A program made the position numbers and the translations under genes. A stretch of DNA of 64,000 nucleotides. Origin: Stratiolaelaps scimitus (Eukaryota > Arthropoda > Arachnida > Mesostigmata > Laelapidae). The notes below the pieces were generated by a model. That model searched no databases and had not been told where the DNA came from. It was given only the letters and a program-made list of their open reading frames with translations. The stretch covers positions 9,095,501 to 9,159,500 of the forward strand of contig JABWDB010000009.1 in assembly GCA_019614645.1 (NCBI GenBank). The letters run 5' to 3'. Of this stretch, positions 1 to 13,544 are shown piece after piece. Numbering within the stretch: the first letter of the stretch is position 1; each line of letters starts with the position of its first letter.

Positions 1-2205
1 TTCATCGAAAACTCGTCATCCGCCAGCCAGCAAGCAGCCCGATGAAGACCAGTGTGGCATGCTGAATCGCCTAATCTCTACCGGCAATCTGCGCCGTTTT
101 CACGCTGTCATCTTCCGCTTCGCTGTTGTTTCGTGACGCACGAACCCCTTCACGTCTCGTACAGCCCACACATGCCTTGATCTGTATCTGTCTAAGCAGT
201 TGTCGCAGCGGTGGCGATAAAGCTATACATCCGCGTAAGCTTCTGGAGGAGGTACATGACGTGTGTGCAGTGTTAATATTGTTGGTACTCGTTGTCTATT
301 CCTTTCTGCCTGCCTGGCCATCTGCCTTCGCTGGTTGGTTGAATCGTTGGTTTTTCTGTGAATGAGCGTATCCATATATGCACACAGGATAATCTTAGCG
401 ATTGCCCGACAGTCGCTAGCCACCTCGCCTTCTGCTTATTCGCGTGCTTGTCGCGGGCCCAGCTTATCGCGAAAATTGCTACAGGACAAATTGGCATCTC
501 ACATGCGTGTCGCTGTTAGGGGATGTCGTGGGACCAAGGGACATCTCCCATCTCTACCTGCTAGACTGCTTGCTGCTGTTGATACTGCTGCTGCTAATCA
601 TACTGGTGGGAATCGTTTGCTTCTAATATGGTGCAAACATTTTCCCTCAGCCGTCTTGCGAGGCTCTGCAATGGTTCAGTCCAAAACGTGATCCAGCAGT
701 GAATGTCACATTCAGCAATGCTGAATATGGGAATTTCAGCGAAACGTTTCAGGAGCAATAGCTACTGGACGCTGCTTATTAGAAGAACACTGCATCTCCG
801 AACGCTGAAGACGTACACTTCGATGTGTACCCGGTGAATAGGTGACAAAACCTCTCAGACGATAACGATTATACAAGAATAACCAGTGTCGGCATCCCGT
901 AATCTCATTAGCGGCAACAATGCGGCAGCCAATCACGGACGACTTTTTGCAAAATTCGAATCATACGAGCTATCCATCGCGATCTAAACTAACCAAAATC
1001 TGAGGCACACAATGCTCACGGGTCATGGGCAGGGCGAGACACCTCAGTCAACGCGTCGAGCAGAGAATGAAGGGCGAGTGCTCCGAAGTCTCCGGCGATC
1101 TCAGCAGGGTGCAACAGGTTTGCACTGTGGCGGCGGACTCATCGATGGCACGTTCGTCCAATCGCAACTATTCGACTGGAAATCAAATGGAAATTCGACT
1201 TGCAGAATGGAGGAAGCGCGTGTCTTATATGCGCATTGTTATATTCCTCCTCGTCTCCTCGCAATCGCCGATGATTCAAATGAGCACCGGCGTCTATTTT
1301 CTGGAATAATCCGATCGAGTCGCATCTCCTACGTAGCTAATCAGGTTCTCAGTATCCGTTCTACGTAGTCGGGGGGCCACGTGTCAAAATGATCTGCGTT
1401 ATCAGATTACTGTGAGTTTTCCCATTACTCATATAGAGAGGGAGAGACAGAGACTTTCAATACGAGTTGCTAAGGAGGCGTCCTTTGACAACGAATAACT
1501 ATGTATATATATATATAGAAGAACAAGGCTTTTTTTTATTGTACATATCTAATATTTAGATACATCTCCCGAATAATCGTCGCCTGGGACTCGTGTCCGC
1601 TGAACTAACGAGAATTAAAGTAACGCGATATACACGTTTGGTGTTCGAGTATGGGTAGGACAACCACGAGGAGGGTATCATACAACTACATGCTCTGTCA
1701 CGCCGCAGTGATTTCCTCTGCACCTCAGCCATTCTAGACTATGCCATCAATATGATTTCGCAACGACATCCAACGCTGTTTGCTGTTCCATCGTGCGTAT
1801 TGCGTGTCTCCGTCTTGGCTCTCTATTCCGTTATCGAAAAACGCGCGAGTCTTCAGTTCGAGGTCGACACCATCGGTAAGAAGGAGCCAAGTAGGCTGTC
1901 AGGCTAACCTAGCTGGGCAGCCATACTTCAATAGCACTCCTATCATCTCTCCTGTCACGGCGGTGGCGGCGGCTACGCTATGATTGGATCGCTTTTTAAT
2001 TGACTCCGGCTCCGAGAAAGTTTCCTTGAGCGGCGCAAGGGCAGAGTTGGCGCAGCCTGCGTCAGGCAGAACAACGTCCTTGTCACCGAAGTCGTCTGTC
2101 ATTCAAGCGTCAGTCAAGCGACGAGAGACGAAGAGTTCATCGGGGCACGCTACCATTAAATCCGACTGGGAGCTGTGGGGAACCAGCACTTCTGTATACG
2201 GCATG

Positions 2206-2240
2206 TATATATATATATATATATATTATATATATTTATA
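2206..2240. repeat. (TA)n microsatellite, imperfect
   Basis: Alternating TA with one interruption (tatta). An (AAT)n tract follows about 70 bp downstream. Confidence 0.9.
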
Positions 2241-2309
2241 TTGCTGCAAGCTGGATAGAGCGGGTGGGGCTAACGAGTGTAAGTATAATAATTAGTACTC
2301 TATTAATGC

Positions 2310-2331
2310 AATAATAATAATAATAATAATA
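2310..2331. repeat. (ATA)n microsatellite
   Basis: Seven perfect trinucleotide units. Similar ATA/TTA tracts recur in the window, for example near 15549, 22889 and 33072. Confidence 0.9.
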
Positions 2332-4489
2332 CAGGCTCTGCAGACGCATTAGCGCTGATACAAGAAGAAAAGGAACTCGTTTGGGTTGTCCGTATCGCTT
2401 CCGGCTGGCCGCCGTGCTTCGTGCTACATGCACCGTGCTTGGACACAGCGCTCACAAAGCCACCGGTCGGGGCTCTATCATTATCCGGAGTAACCCGGCG
2501 AAAAGGGACAAGAAGAAAAAGCCGCTGCTCCTCGTCGTAGGTAACAACGTAATAGCATCAAATGAGAAAATCGCTGAGGTGGTAGCTAAGCGATTGGCGA
2601 CGGCGGCAAACGCTATACAAGCCATGTCGGGTCTGTCGGCTGAGTAGAAGAAGATTCCTGGAGCTAGTGAAGCTACAATTTGCTGGGGAAAACAACATAA
2701 AAGCATTGCGGCAATAGGCGATTGAGACAGGTCGCCCAGGGACAACGAGATAATGTGTGCATGTTGCACTTTGAATGTTGGAGTTTTCAGTGTTCTTGCT
2801 GGGACGTTCGGGTCGGTGTAAATGCGGCTCCAGTATAAGTGACTGGTGGTGTAGTGAAGAAGAGTGAGACCGACAATTGTACACGAGACCTACGATTGTT
2901 GCTGAGGTTATGGGCAGATCAGGCTGCCATCCGAATCCTGTCTCAACAATATGTGTATATTGTAATGGCAGTATGTGATAGGATATGTGGTAGGAAAATC
3001 CTATGGCAGAATGATAACGCACCCATTCGTGAGATACGGAAACGATGAGTAATACAAAATGGCCATATCGGGGTGGTGTGTGTAGTGTCAAGTGCGAGTT
3101 GACGATTCGAGATTTCGCTCACAATCGATACAGATAGAAACAAGGAGCCCGCCATTGTAGAGTCATAGGTGTCCAACGTCCCCTTCCATCCTGTTCACAG
3201 AGGAGAAGCACACACTCGTATCCAGCTATCTTGTCCCCATATAAATAGCATAGTCGAACTGGACAATGTCACGAACCCGAGAAAACAGAAAATGTTAGCC
3301 ATTAATCGTTCTCCTATGTGGTGGTGTATTTCCTCTGGCGCTTTCCATTTGGGCGTTTTTCCCGTCAACTACCGCTTTTTGCCCTCAACACTACCGCCCC
3401 TATTTCTCTCTCCCCCTCTCTCTCTCTTTCTATTTCTCTTCCAATAGCATATATAGGGAGATACGCAGGTGATCGCTTCCGGCGATGGGACCGCCCTTCA
3501 TCCAAATACGCCGGATCGACCAATAGTGATTGAAAACTGAAGCGTTCACTTTGCGGCGTTTCGTCCGATCCGTGTTCGGAGCAATGCTCAAGAGATCGAA
3601 TGTGCCCCTGGGTATTGTTCCCTCAGGCGGATCAAGAGAATACGCAGCTCATTAGTCAAGTGCACGGGATGGGTGGGACTATCCGAGATGTATTATGATA
3701 TATATATATGAAAGAGCGCGGGTTTTGGGCCCCGTCAAATAACATATCCCTTTGAATAAAAAGGCGTATTTAATAGACATCCTGATGCATGGGATAGAAG
3801 ATGAGAACTGCGAAGGAGGAGAGGCGTTCGCAGAGAGGTCGCACAACGTGAAATTGACTAACATTAGCGGCACCGTAAAGCGGATTTCCCCGTCGTGGTT
3901 GGTTCCCGATGAGATCTTAGTGATTGTCCGCTGACTTCAAAATGCGTACATACATATTTTTGTGCGTCGATCGTGCTACTGAGGATTGCGCTTCGACTTG
4001 CGCGAATACACCGAGTTCGCCATCGTCTATTCGTGCATCAGTATATATATATATATATGTAGCGCGATAAATTGATTGGGTTGAGGTCGAAGGGGAGAGT
4101 ATTCTCGTTGGTGGTATCACAAACCTCGTCTTTCAAGTCTAATGAGAAGCACCTCAACGTCAAAAGGAATGGATGAATCGAAATTCTCCATTAGCCCCAT
4201 TTAATGGAAATCTTAGACGCGACAGGTCTCGCGATCTAGAATTTCCAACGGGAAGAACAGTATTCACGCAGCAAGAAGCCATAGCAGCCGCTTGGAATAA
4301 CCTTGCCCTGTTCTATTAGAAATTCTAGGGATCTAGCCAAAATGTACGATAGAGCCAAGGACTACTACTTGAGACTTGATAACTGAGTGTGATTATACTT
4401 TGTTGTATATGCCTGAGTTAGCTAGTTAGAATATATGCCAAGGGAAATGTCATTTGTGTGACCCTGTATTTTATAGAACTAAAATATAT

Positions 4490-5028
4490 CATATATTTTA
4501 GATGTTTTATTATCAAAAATGTCGATTTCTATCTTGCGCTCTATAAGAGCCTTGTCATTCCAAAATTTCTTTACTGCTCTCCCGTTTGGAGGCCCTATCT
4601 CAAAAAACATATCCTAGCGCTTGAAAGGGTGCAATCGAAGTTCATCCGAAGAGTCAGTCTGCGTTGTGATGTTCCGAAGGAAGTGGTGAAGCTTCCCTCC
4701 CTAATGACCATATTAGATACTGCGGACCTACGCTTGTTTCAGCGACTAAGACCAAATAGTTCTGTCAAACATTTCGTCGAATTTCGTCCAAACCCGCTGC
4801 GCAGTGGACGTACAGTGCGCACTGCGTCAGTAGCGCGCACCGAAAAGCTAAATAATTTGTTCTCCTGGAGAGTCGCACGTCTCCTACGAGACTCAGGAAG
4901 TGGACATCTGCCATTACCACAATTGTAAAAAATTCACTTCGCTCTACCAATTTATGTAATTTCTTTAATAATCTTTGTACCACCCCCTTTTGGTTAATAA
5001 AGGTGTATTTGTATTGTATTGTATTGTA
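4490..5028 (+). mobile_element. 3' end of a CR1/jockey-type non-LTR retrotransposon
   Basis: This is a 5'-truncated LINE copy. It contains the last part of the reverse-transcriptase ORF, a short 3' UTR, an AATAAA signal at 4996-5001 and a terminal tandem pentamer (gtatt, about 3.5 units, 5011-5028). A (TA)n tract follows. 5' truncation and a short tandem-repeat tail are normal for LINEs of the CR1/jockey groups. I could not identify a target-site duplication by eye. The upstream boundary is approximate: protein similarity begins near 4500. Confidence 0.85.
4500..4928 (+). pseudogene. LINE reverse transcriptase, C-terminal fragment
   Basis: The frame encodes about 140 residues with the C-terminal block typical of CR1/jockey-type polymerases. 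It begins around LALYKSLVIPKFLYCSPVW, followed by an LERVQSKFIRRV block, then the region ending FSWRVARLL. The catalytic palm (with the YADD box), the endonuclease domain and ORF1 are all absent, so this copy cannot be autonomous. The surviving part is open to its stop at 4926-4928, which suggests a moderately recent insertion. An ATG lies at 4458, but the first 15 or so residues look like flanking sequence. The group is clear; the clade (CR1, jockey or a relative) is my best guess. Confidence 0.88.
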
Positions 5029-5038
5029 TATATATATA
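5011..5038 (+). repeat. (GTATT)n LINE tail merging into (TA)n
   Basis: Three and a half pentamer units follow the LINE 3' UTR directly and run into alternating TA. The position right after AATAAA marks it as the element's 3' terminal repeat rather than an independent microsatellite. Confidence 0.8.
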
Positions 5039-8000
5039 AAATGTTATTCTATATTTAACGGTAGGTATCTAGAAGCCTAATCGAATGATATAAGTATCGA
5101 TTTCGGAAACTATTTAAAATCATTACGTTGACTGACGCTCACTTTGACGCAGCGGTAGACACAGTGCACTCCACACCTGAGCGCGGCCATGACGCCATAA
5201 TGCAAACTGGTTCGTCCACATATAATGCAGACTTGCAATTTTTTTGGGACTAACTTAGTTTATTCAGCAAATCGTAAGTGTCACTCGGAGTATACCGAGC
5301 TCGACTCAAGTAGGTCAGTTATCTGGGCACGAGCAGTGCACCCTTCAAAAATGTTTTGAAGCGTTTTTAGCTAGTATGCAGCATAAAACCAGGTCCTCCG
5401 GAATCGTAAACGAGTAAATTTGAATTTCTTATTCCGTACCGTTTTTAACCATGGAAATGTTAGAGCCACGGGACATAATAAGTGGATGGTTATAAGCACG
5501 ACCGGGGGTGAAGAAGGGAACGCCTTAAGAGAGCTTTTAATACAACAGTAACCCCCCACATTAGACAATCCCGAGCCCCATCGAACCTTCGCTGAGGAGC
5601 AAATAGCCGCAGCGGATAGCTGGTCGCAGGTTGTGCTGAAATACCGCACGAACACCGGTCGTCTCCACCCAAAGGGCCACCCATGGCCAGCCAGCCATAG
5701 CTAATAGTGCACACCGACGGTTCAGGATCCGTTGAAGGATCCGCGCAGTGCATTGCTCCCTTTACAGTTAGTTAGTATCAGAACGTATAGTCCCCTCGAA
5801 ACGCCTTTGCGCATCTGCTATCCCTTTTCTATCAGCTTCGTTGTCACTCAGAAGCGAGCGGTGGTGCTGGTGTCCTCTGGAAATCGTCTTGCTTATCGGG
5901 ACTTGATCTCGCGTGACCATCCAGTAGCAAAGAGGACTGAGAGGGCCCACGAGCCAGTTCTGCCCGTCCTGCCCCTGTCGGAAGTCAGGACACACACACG
6001 TACACATGCGGACAAACCGTGATGAGGGCCGCTCCCCTCTGCGAGAGAGATCAGGCTAGGTGGACAGAGGGAGTTAGAGAGAGAGAGAGAAATAGGGAGT
6101 GTTTGTGCGTATGCCAGCTCCCTCCAATTTTCCTCTGAGAACGAGACGGTCCACTAGAAGAGAACCGAGAGCTGGAACTGGGTTATGCCCAATCCTTTCG
6201 AACGTCAACGCAGTGGCGGAAATTGGCGTGTGCATAATTGGCATCTGGCGAAATCGAGTTATGTCACTCGACCTAGCCGGACAGCCAGCATGCCGATTGC
6301 TATCTGACAGAGAGAAAGCTACATCCGATATATGCCCTTTATATGACGTTGCGTCCATAGGGTCGTGGCGGAGGCAACACACTGCTTGTAACGGAAGCTC
6401 GAACTGGCGCAAAATCGCTCTGCCCTGAGGCCATAGTACTAAGACCCAATCGGGTTAGCTATGAAAAAATGACAGCAACTACTTTGCCCATAAAATCAGC
6501 ATTGTATGTCTTTATAATATCAGATCAGGGATGTAATGGGGGTTTGGATTCGACCGTTGTGCTGGTGTTATTATGTGCACATTCATTTGCAAACATTAAT
6601 GCAACCCTAGAATTCAACGAGAGTAAATATTGCCCTTAGTTCTTAACTGACATTATCACAACGCTCTCTCTGTCTCTCGTCTGCGTTCGCTCCAGTTATT
6701 TTTTTGTTCATCTAAAGGCCATCATCCATTTATTATGAGTGTTGGCACTGCCAGTTCTCCCTTTGAAAGCTTAATAGAATTCAAACAAAAATGTTTCATG
6801 ACACACACGAGTCTACTGTACAATGACGAATTGGGTTCATGTAAATAAGCATGGGTCGTGCAGATGCAAGAAAAAGTCGGTTTCTGTTTATCTACCTAGG
6901 CACAGATGTTCTCTCGAAAATTAGTGCTTGTGCCAAAGGCTGCCAACACAGGACTGGCCTTTCTACCACCGATGGTTAAACCAATGGTTCTATTTAATCA
7001 CGCGATCACCTGGATAACCCAGAGCGAAAAGTACTTGTGGCACTAGCTCTCGCCGTTAGCTCTGCCGCTTGTCGTGTTGAATGTCTAGCTCCGAGCTTCC
7101 TTCTGAGCATCCAATCCGACACAGCGTGCGGGTGTGCGTCTCTTTACTCTGCACTTATCAAATGTCAGTATGTGCCATAGAAAAACGTCATCTGGTGACC
7201 CGTGCAACCGAAGCGTCGATGATTCCTGAGAGTCCTCTCGACCACAACCAAACGTAGAATGATCATATTCTAGAACGAGAAACATGGGGGAAATGTATCT
7301 GTTGTTAAACGTTTCTTCGTTGCTAGTCCCTCAACCACTAACTTAAGAATAAACTGCGGACGACATCGGTCTCTCTCGATAACATCACGAACCCGCTGCA
7401 GGTTCAAACTGCTCTCTAACGTACCCAAGTCATGTACCTGTACATGTGACGGGCGGAGATCGTCATTCCTTGTACGGGACATGTACACTTCGGTTTTACA
7501 TCATAGATAGGAAGGGACGAGGGCGCATTTGTGTACGGCGAGAGCTAATGATATATAGTGTGAATGTAGGTGCCTTGGTCGAATAGCAATGCCCTTCGTT
7601 GCAGGTTCGTCTCCCAAGACCGCCGTTAGATTCCCTTCATCCCCTCATTCGCTATCCCTCTTCTTTCGGTCGAATGCTTCGCATGGCGACAGTTACTAGC
7701 CGAGCCCATGCAAAGGACAGATCCGTATTCCTCTTCAGAGTTGTAAGGACCGTTGGTGGACTGCGCACCCTCGCTCCTGGGCCCTTGCCGGCGTCCGCCG
7801 GTGTCCGCCGATGTCGTGGTTCATGGTGCGTAGTGCGAAGGCCAAATTGGTCGCAGTCACGGCAATTCACATAGCTGCTTTCTTTCCGAAGCTGGCTCTA
7901 CTGCTGCTGCGGGTGCACTCGCTTGTGCCGTTTCGTCCATCCAACCGTGGCTAGGCAGCTCCTGAGAGGCAAATAGGCGGCTAGATAGAGACAAACTGAT

Positions 8001-8518
8001 GGGGCAGCGAGTAGCCTCTGGAAGCATCCAAAGCACCCACAGAAGTCGGGGAGGAACGATATGGGGTACCAAACCCAATAGAACAATACAGTGGAACACG
8101 AATGTTACCTGTCCTTCTAAACGAACACGGTGCGCGGTCGCAGGAAGGTGATGATCGCTTGAAAGAACGAAGGCGAGCCCCACCAGCTGTTGGCATTGTC
8201 GCAGCATGGACTGCAAGTTGCAAGGGTAGAGGAGGAGGCGCAAATGCTAGACCAGGTCCAAGAGACCGCTTGGCCACCGCTTCCTATCGAATATAGCATA
8301 TCGCACGAACCTCACCCCCGAAGGGTCAAGTTGTGCTAACCGTTGCAAGTAGGTGCCGACGGAATTCCACCATCTACAGCACCAGTACGGAACAGAATGA
8401 AGCCCTGAGTAGAACGTACATTTCGACCTCAACATCTCTCTCAATTCCTCCCTCCCTCCCTTTGATCGTCACGTGCTGGATTTCCCAATATATAATATTA
8501 TAGTATCAGAGGAAAAAA
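5039..8518. other. Non-coding stretch, no gene recognised
   Basis: I see nothing that supports a gene. A (GA)n tract lies at about 6076-6090. The remaining open frames are short and overlap on both strands. Confidence 0.6.
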
Positions 8519-8562
8519 TATATATATGTATATCTATATATATATATAGAGAGAGAGAGAGA
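8519..8562. repeat. Compound (TA)n-(GA)n microsatellite
   Basis: Interrupted TA repeats pass directly into about seven GA units. The same TA-then-GA order is found at 26603-26646 and 61775-61809. Confidence 0.9.
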
Positions 8563-11500
8563 TAAAGAGACAAAGCACGCGGATAGGGCTTTTGAACTTC
8601 CGAAGGCTCATCGAAAGAAGAGTGGGTGAAACGAAAGAAGAGTGACGTCCTAGTCGCTCCAGGCGGATTTCGTAGGACACGGCAAGGCTGCTGCTTCTGC
8701 CGGTACTGCTCGCGCGACATTGCCTGATGTGTTGAGTATAGAAAGTAAAGTTTTAAAGCCTAACATCGTATCCTCCACCCCCCTCCCTCACGCGCCGCCG
8801 CCGTCGTCGCCACCACTGTTCTCCTCTCTTTACCTATCATCGTCTCCACTTCCCGCACGTCTACACTTCCTATTATATGCGTAGCTTACACGGCTCGAAC
8901 CACCGCAGGTTTTCCACAAGGCTCTTGCGACGGGTGATGGAGGAAAAGGCTCTCGTAGAACTTCCGTGCGACGCTCGCGCGCACGGTGGCTCTCTCCCTC
9001 GTCGCTTTATTATACTAGCATAGACCTCACCGATTTGTCGGAAACGTCCCGAGCCTCTGGTCTTCTGTCTCAACCGCCCTTCTGCTTCTGCAAAGGCAAG
9101 AGCTATCTGTACGGAGCACTTGGTCCCATACCTCCTCCCCACGCTATTATTTTCCGTATGCTTCGGGGCCATCATCAAATCGCTCTTCCAGCGAGGCCTT
9201 CTTTGGCGACGTCGCCGGGGCCAAGCGACCGAACACATCCGGCAACCAGAGACAGAATTTGGCGCTGCTGAATTTTTTTCCCATTTGCACACCTTCGGGA
9301 AACCCCGTATGGAGAGTTACCGCTACAGCTTAGCTTAGATAATCTCGATTCCCTTGTGCGTCTCTTTCGCAAGGACACAGAACGGAGCGAGAGAGCAACG
9401 TGGAGAGACGCTGCCACGATGCGAGAATAGGTTTCTATTTTGCCTCTACTGTATATTGTTCTCCGCTGGCGTCACCCGGCGTCAATGGGGTCGGGAGCGC
9501 GGCTCGGTGGTGCTGGTCGTACCAGTCCTTATTCTTCATCTTTATCGAGCGAGTCCTGCTCTCTCCATTTCTCTATTCCCTCTCCTGCTCGTCGCCATGG
9601 TCTTGCTAGTTCGTAGTCCTATTCGAGGAGTGTGCTCTGACGACGGACTGTTGGTAATCTGTGATAGCAGTACGCCCTACCTCCGTGTTCCGTTCGGCCA
9701 GCCGTGTATTTCTATGGGTAGTTGGTGAGCGGAGAGGACGCGCCTCCTCTGGGTGATTTAGGCAAAGGGTTGAGTATATGTGTACATTTCGTTCTGCACT
9801 GCCGTCGTTCTGCTTCATGGTCGTCCTAGGGTACTGGCCTCTGGGGCAGAGAACGGAGGAGGATGGAGGCAAGGGTGTAGAGTGAATCCGCTAGAGGAAC
9901 GGCCGCGGGAGGCACTAACCGGTCGTTCGTACAGCCACCACTGCAGAGGCAATGATGCAGGCGAGGCTGCGCAAGTTCCCAGCCAAAGGAAGGAGGTCTT
10001 CTCAGATAGCGGGAAACTTTCGCCAGAGAGCTTCGGTTGGCCGCAGAAGACGAACGGAATGAACGGACTCAGACGAGCTAGAAAAAGCTCGTTAGCTGGC
10101 TGGCTGGCCCTCCTCTAGTGGACGGCTCAAAACAGGCTCGAGAGGACGACGAGGCGACAAATCCAGAGAAACGCTAAGATGGGTGCGGTAATGATAAAAA
10201 TTGATTTTTTTTTAAAATCCTGCCATACAATGATATTGGTAATGTATGCGCAATGGTCCACGGTCTAGGCCTATACCCTTGTGGAGGGAAGCCTTGCAAC
10301 AAACAAATAATGATAATGATGCAGGAGTGAGTGGCGGGATTCACTCCTTGAGTTGCAAATAGAAAAACGCCAGATACATTTTTTTAAGAGGTTAAAGCTA
10401 AATCCTGCATCGACACCAGGCCTCACACTAAGGTATTTGCCTGGTAGTGTCAGATTCGTGACTAAACCCAGAACCGATTTTGACTTGGGGCACTGACCGG
10501 GACTGTCAAAGGATTACTTCAGACATATTTTTATCTAGAGACGGTGGAGATAGCTGAACCAATTGTACGTAATACTTGAAACCTGAGATATCATCACGTG
10601 CCAGCGGTAATTTAGGCATCCGAGATGTGTCCGCCGAAGCACTTATCGGACGTTCACGATACTAAACTTCTCACCTACAAGCTCTATTCCATTCAGCAGT
10701 ACAGCCATTGGAGGGGCAAGATCGAAGAAGAGTATAGCAAGCCTTACCAGGCCTACTACACTTTTCTTCGATTCTACCATGTGGCCACCTTCACGTTCTC
10801 ATGATGTACTTGACTTCAGTTCGCTCTTCATCCAGTAAATGACACGATGCCGACAAGAACTCACTGTGCTCCGTTGGCCGGCCCCTCGGGCTGTCATATT
10901 CTCATGCAGGGTTTGTGATATCCAATTATTATTGGCAGCAGCAGCAGCATTAACAAAACGAATATCCCTCCCCCCCAAGTCGTCCATGTTACAATACAAT
11001 GAGCGCTGTACTAACAGCGCGCAAGTACACTGGGCGGGAAGCTAACAGAGGAGGCTCATGGAAAAATTCTACCACCCCTATATCCGGCAACCTCTTACCC
11101 ATGTTTGCTCGATGGGCACAAACTGCTGGCCTGGACGATTCCTGACGGCTGCCTGTGTGCGACGCGTTGCATGAGCGTACGAACGAAAGGCATCCAAACG
11201 AGAGCGAACATTTCGAAGCCTGCATTGTCGCTTTCGGTCGAGAATCGTGGCCGAGCAGTTCACCCGGTGATTCACATCTCCGGGCGTGCCTCTCATCAGC
11301 GAGAGAGCTACCAACCGACCCAAGCAACCCAAGGCCTTGCCAGACGAATGCTTCCCCCTCACTTCGCTCAGCATTGCGGCGCAGATCTTTTACAACGCCG
11401 AAATGACCCTAAATCCCCTTAAACACGCCTCTAAGGGCTATCAACGCTGGTCGAGATAAGTCGAACGCCAGTCCTTTGCCACCCGTAGAGGAGCGAGACG

Positions 11501-12229
11501 TGAATGCTTGTCAGCCCGTGCTGCCACCTCGTGGACGCGCATAATGAGGCCGGCTGCAAAACTGTACATTGTACCTCTTTCCGAGTAGGTACCTAGAACT
11601 CGCAAAAATTGCCACTGCTGATATACACACGTACAACAACGTAACTGCTAAGTGTTGGCCTCGTAATTCGATTGAATGTGAACCGCAACGAGTTCGCTCA
11701 GGGTAGGCAGGGTTTGCCACTTGCACCGAAAATGTCTGTCGTTTCGACAGAGCCCACAATGTCCGTTACATTTCTCGTCGCTTCACTCTGCACTGTCTAG
11801 CGCGGACGGGTTCTCTCAATCGTCAATTCATCCTGTGTTTTTCCCTCCAATAAGAATATATAATTATAATACCTACGTTAGGGTCCCGCCACTAGGTGGC
11901 AGTGCCCCGATTCTCCAGTACTCATATACAGCCATCAGCAGACAACGGTCGCCAGCATCCGATAGGCCGCGATGTTTTCGCCCCTAGCGTTCCCGGGTCT
12001 AGGTCGATCTTCATGCGCATCTCGATCTTCACGTGACCCTTTCTTTCGCCCGCCAACCTCAGCAAGATTTGCAAATTTTGAGTCCGTTATGTCGTCCGTT
12101 GATCGTCCAGCTACAGAGCTTTCACAGCTGCTACTGCTGATAGTGATGGGCTGATGGGATGGCATAGCGTGGCGAGGCTTTAGCTTGTGGCGAAGGTTCC
12201 GGTGACTAGACTCGCCAGCTCGCTCTCCA
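8563..12229. other. Non-coding stretch, no gene recognised
   Basis: I see no recognisable protein or RNA gene. A C-rich, GCC-rich patch lies near 8777-8812. Frames of 100-140 codons occur on both strands around 8870-10120 and 10990-11420. They overlap each other, carry no motif I recognise and are best read as chance frames in GC-rich DNA. Confidence 0.55.
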
Positions 12230-12990
12230 TCCTCTGTCTCTCTCTCTTTCTCTAACCCTTCGGTCGTCCAACCAGCGAATGAGGCGGGGCGGCGTCGGCG
12301 GCTACACAGAACGATCGCGTGGCGCCGATCACGCTAGACTTGTTCCGCGATTCGGAGGAAGCCGAGCGAGCGGGCGAGGCAGCGAGCGACCGCCTGGAGG
12401 AGTAAGGGAGGTCCCTCACGGACGGACCTCTAACGCTCGAAGCAGAAGCGACCGCTGCCGTCACCGACATCAGCCAGAAACCCACCCACCCAACCAGCCT
12501 GCTAGCCCCCCAGCTAGCAAGCACTGTCGGCAGTATTGCTGGTTCCTCCGCTGGAAGTGCCGACGAGGAGAAGTCGGTATGGCACGGAAAATTGGGCGGC
12601 TTGGCTGGAAAGCCGAGCCTCACAGAAAGCCCTAGTGGAGGCCCTCGGGACGGCGGGCAGGAAGCACGCCATGCTCGCGACAGCTTACTTACTTACTTCG
12701 GGTGTGCTGTTTGAGCGAGCGTTGTCTACGTGCGTGCGTGGCTGAGAACAGCGCCCGCTAATTTGAGAGGCGAGAGTGCGTTCCCGCTTTTGTGTGAGGA
12801 CCGCTTCAGTCTCCGTGGCGCTACTGCAACGCTGTTCACTGCGTCGGGTCTGGGTTGGTTCACCGAGCTGCGGTTCGTTCGCGTTGAAGCCACTTCAGGG
12901 GCGGCGTCGCCAGTGCGCGTTAAAGAAACGCAGTGCGCGTGGCCGGGCCCGTCCCGGACGCCTCCAGCCAATGCTCGAGGAAAATTTAGA
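12230..12990. promoter_or_regulatory. CpG-rich patch, possible promoter or untranslated exon
   Basis: The patch is clearly richer in G+C and CpG than its surroundings, with clusters such as the gcgagcgagcgggcgagg-like run near 12364-12390. Overlapping open frames of 60-130 codons occur on both strands, as expected in GC-rich sequence, and none resembles a known protein. I see no clear TATA box or start site. A promoter role is inferred from composition only. Confidence 0.3.
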
Positions 12991-13544
12991 ATAAAAACTC
13001 ACGACCGCACAAGATTGCAAACAAGGGCGTATTGCATTCTTGCGTCGGTTTTGATTAATTTCCGGCCGCTACACGGCAGCAACACGTCGAGACTTCACAG
13101 CTGCATATATATATATATATAATATATATAACGCAGGTGGAAATGTACGCATGTTGGCGAGCTTTGTAGGGCGCGTCATGCAGAACCGTGCGGCCGTATT
13201 TCGTTGTAGTGTAGCACTTTTTTCTTGAGCTGACGCTCAGCTTTTGTTCCCTATGTCATATGAAAGGCCTCAGCCGTTTACGTTTAGGCATTACTATGAT
13301 GATCTGTCGGGGCCATTTATCGATTGATTTATCGATTTCATGTCTGGTAACAAGAATCCGCAGATGAAGAAAGATGATAAAGGATTAGAAAGGTCTTCTG
13401 GCAGGATCTGAGCCCAAACGGTCGTGTCCCTTCTGTTCGCCATAGTGTTGACACTAGTTAGCTGGCTGTGTGGGATTCCACAATTGAGTTGTGTGCATTT
13501 CTGGGCAGATAGACTGCGGGTGCATCCGCTGAAATCGAAGAGAA
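12991..13544. other. Non-coding stretch upstream of the R1-like element
   Basis: It contains a (TA)n tract at 13105-13130 and otherwise no feature I can support. The true 5' edge of the retrotransposon copy may lie inside this stretch. Confidence 0.5.
13105..13130. repeat. (TA)n microsatellite
   Basis: Alternating TA with one aa interruption. Confidence 0.9.

Larger units (their letters stand above)
1..4489. other. Non-coding stretch, no gene recognised
   Basis: I see no coding region here. The open frames are short (under about 180 codons), overlap on both strands and carry no motif I recognise. The stretch holds small (TA)n tracts near 1503-1516, 2206-2240 and 4042-4058, an (AAT)n tract at 2310-2331, and a pyrimidine-rich CT patch near 3405-3440. 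It could be intergenic or intronic; the sequence alone does not decide. Confidence 0.6.

Noticed and set aside
5120..5215. Possible tRNA-like block (gcagcggtagac ... ggttcgtcc)
   Set aside because: The B-box match is poor (ggttcgtccac) and the arms do not pair.
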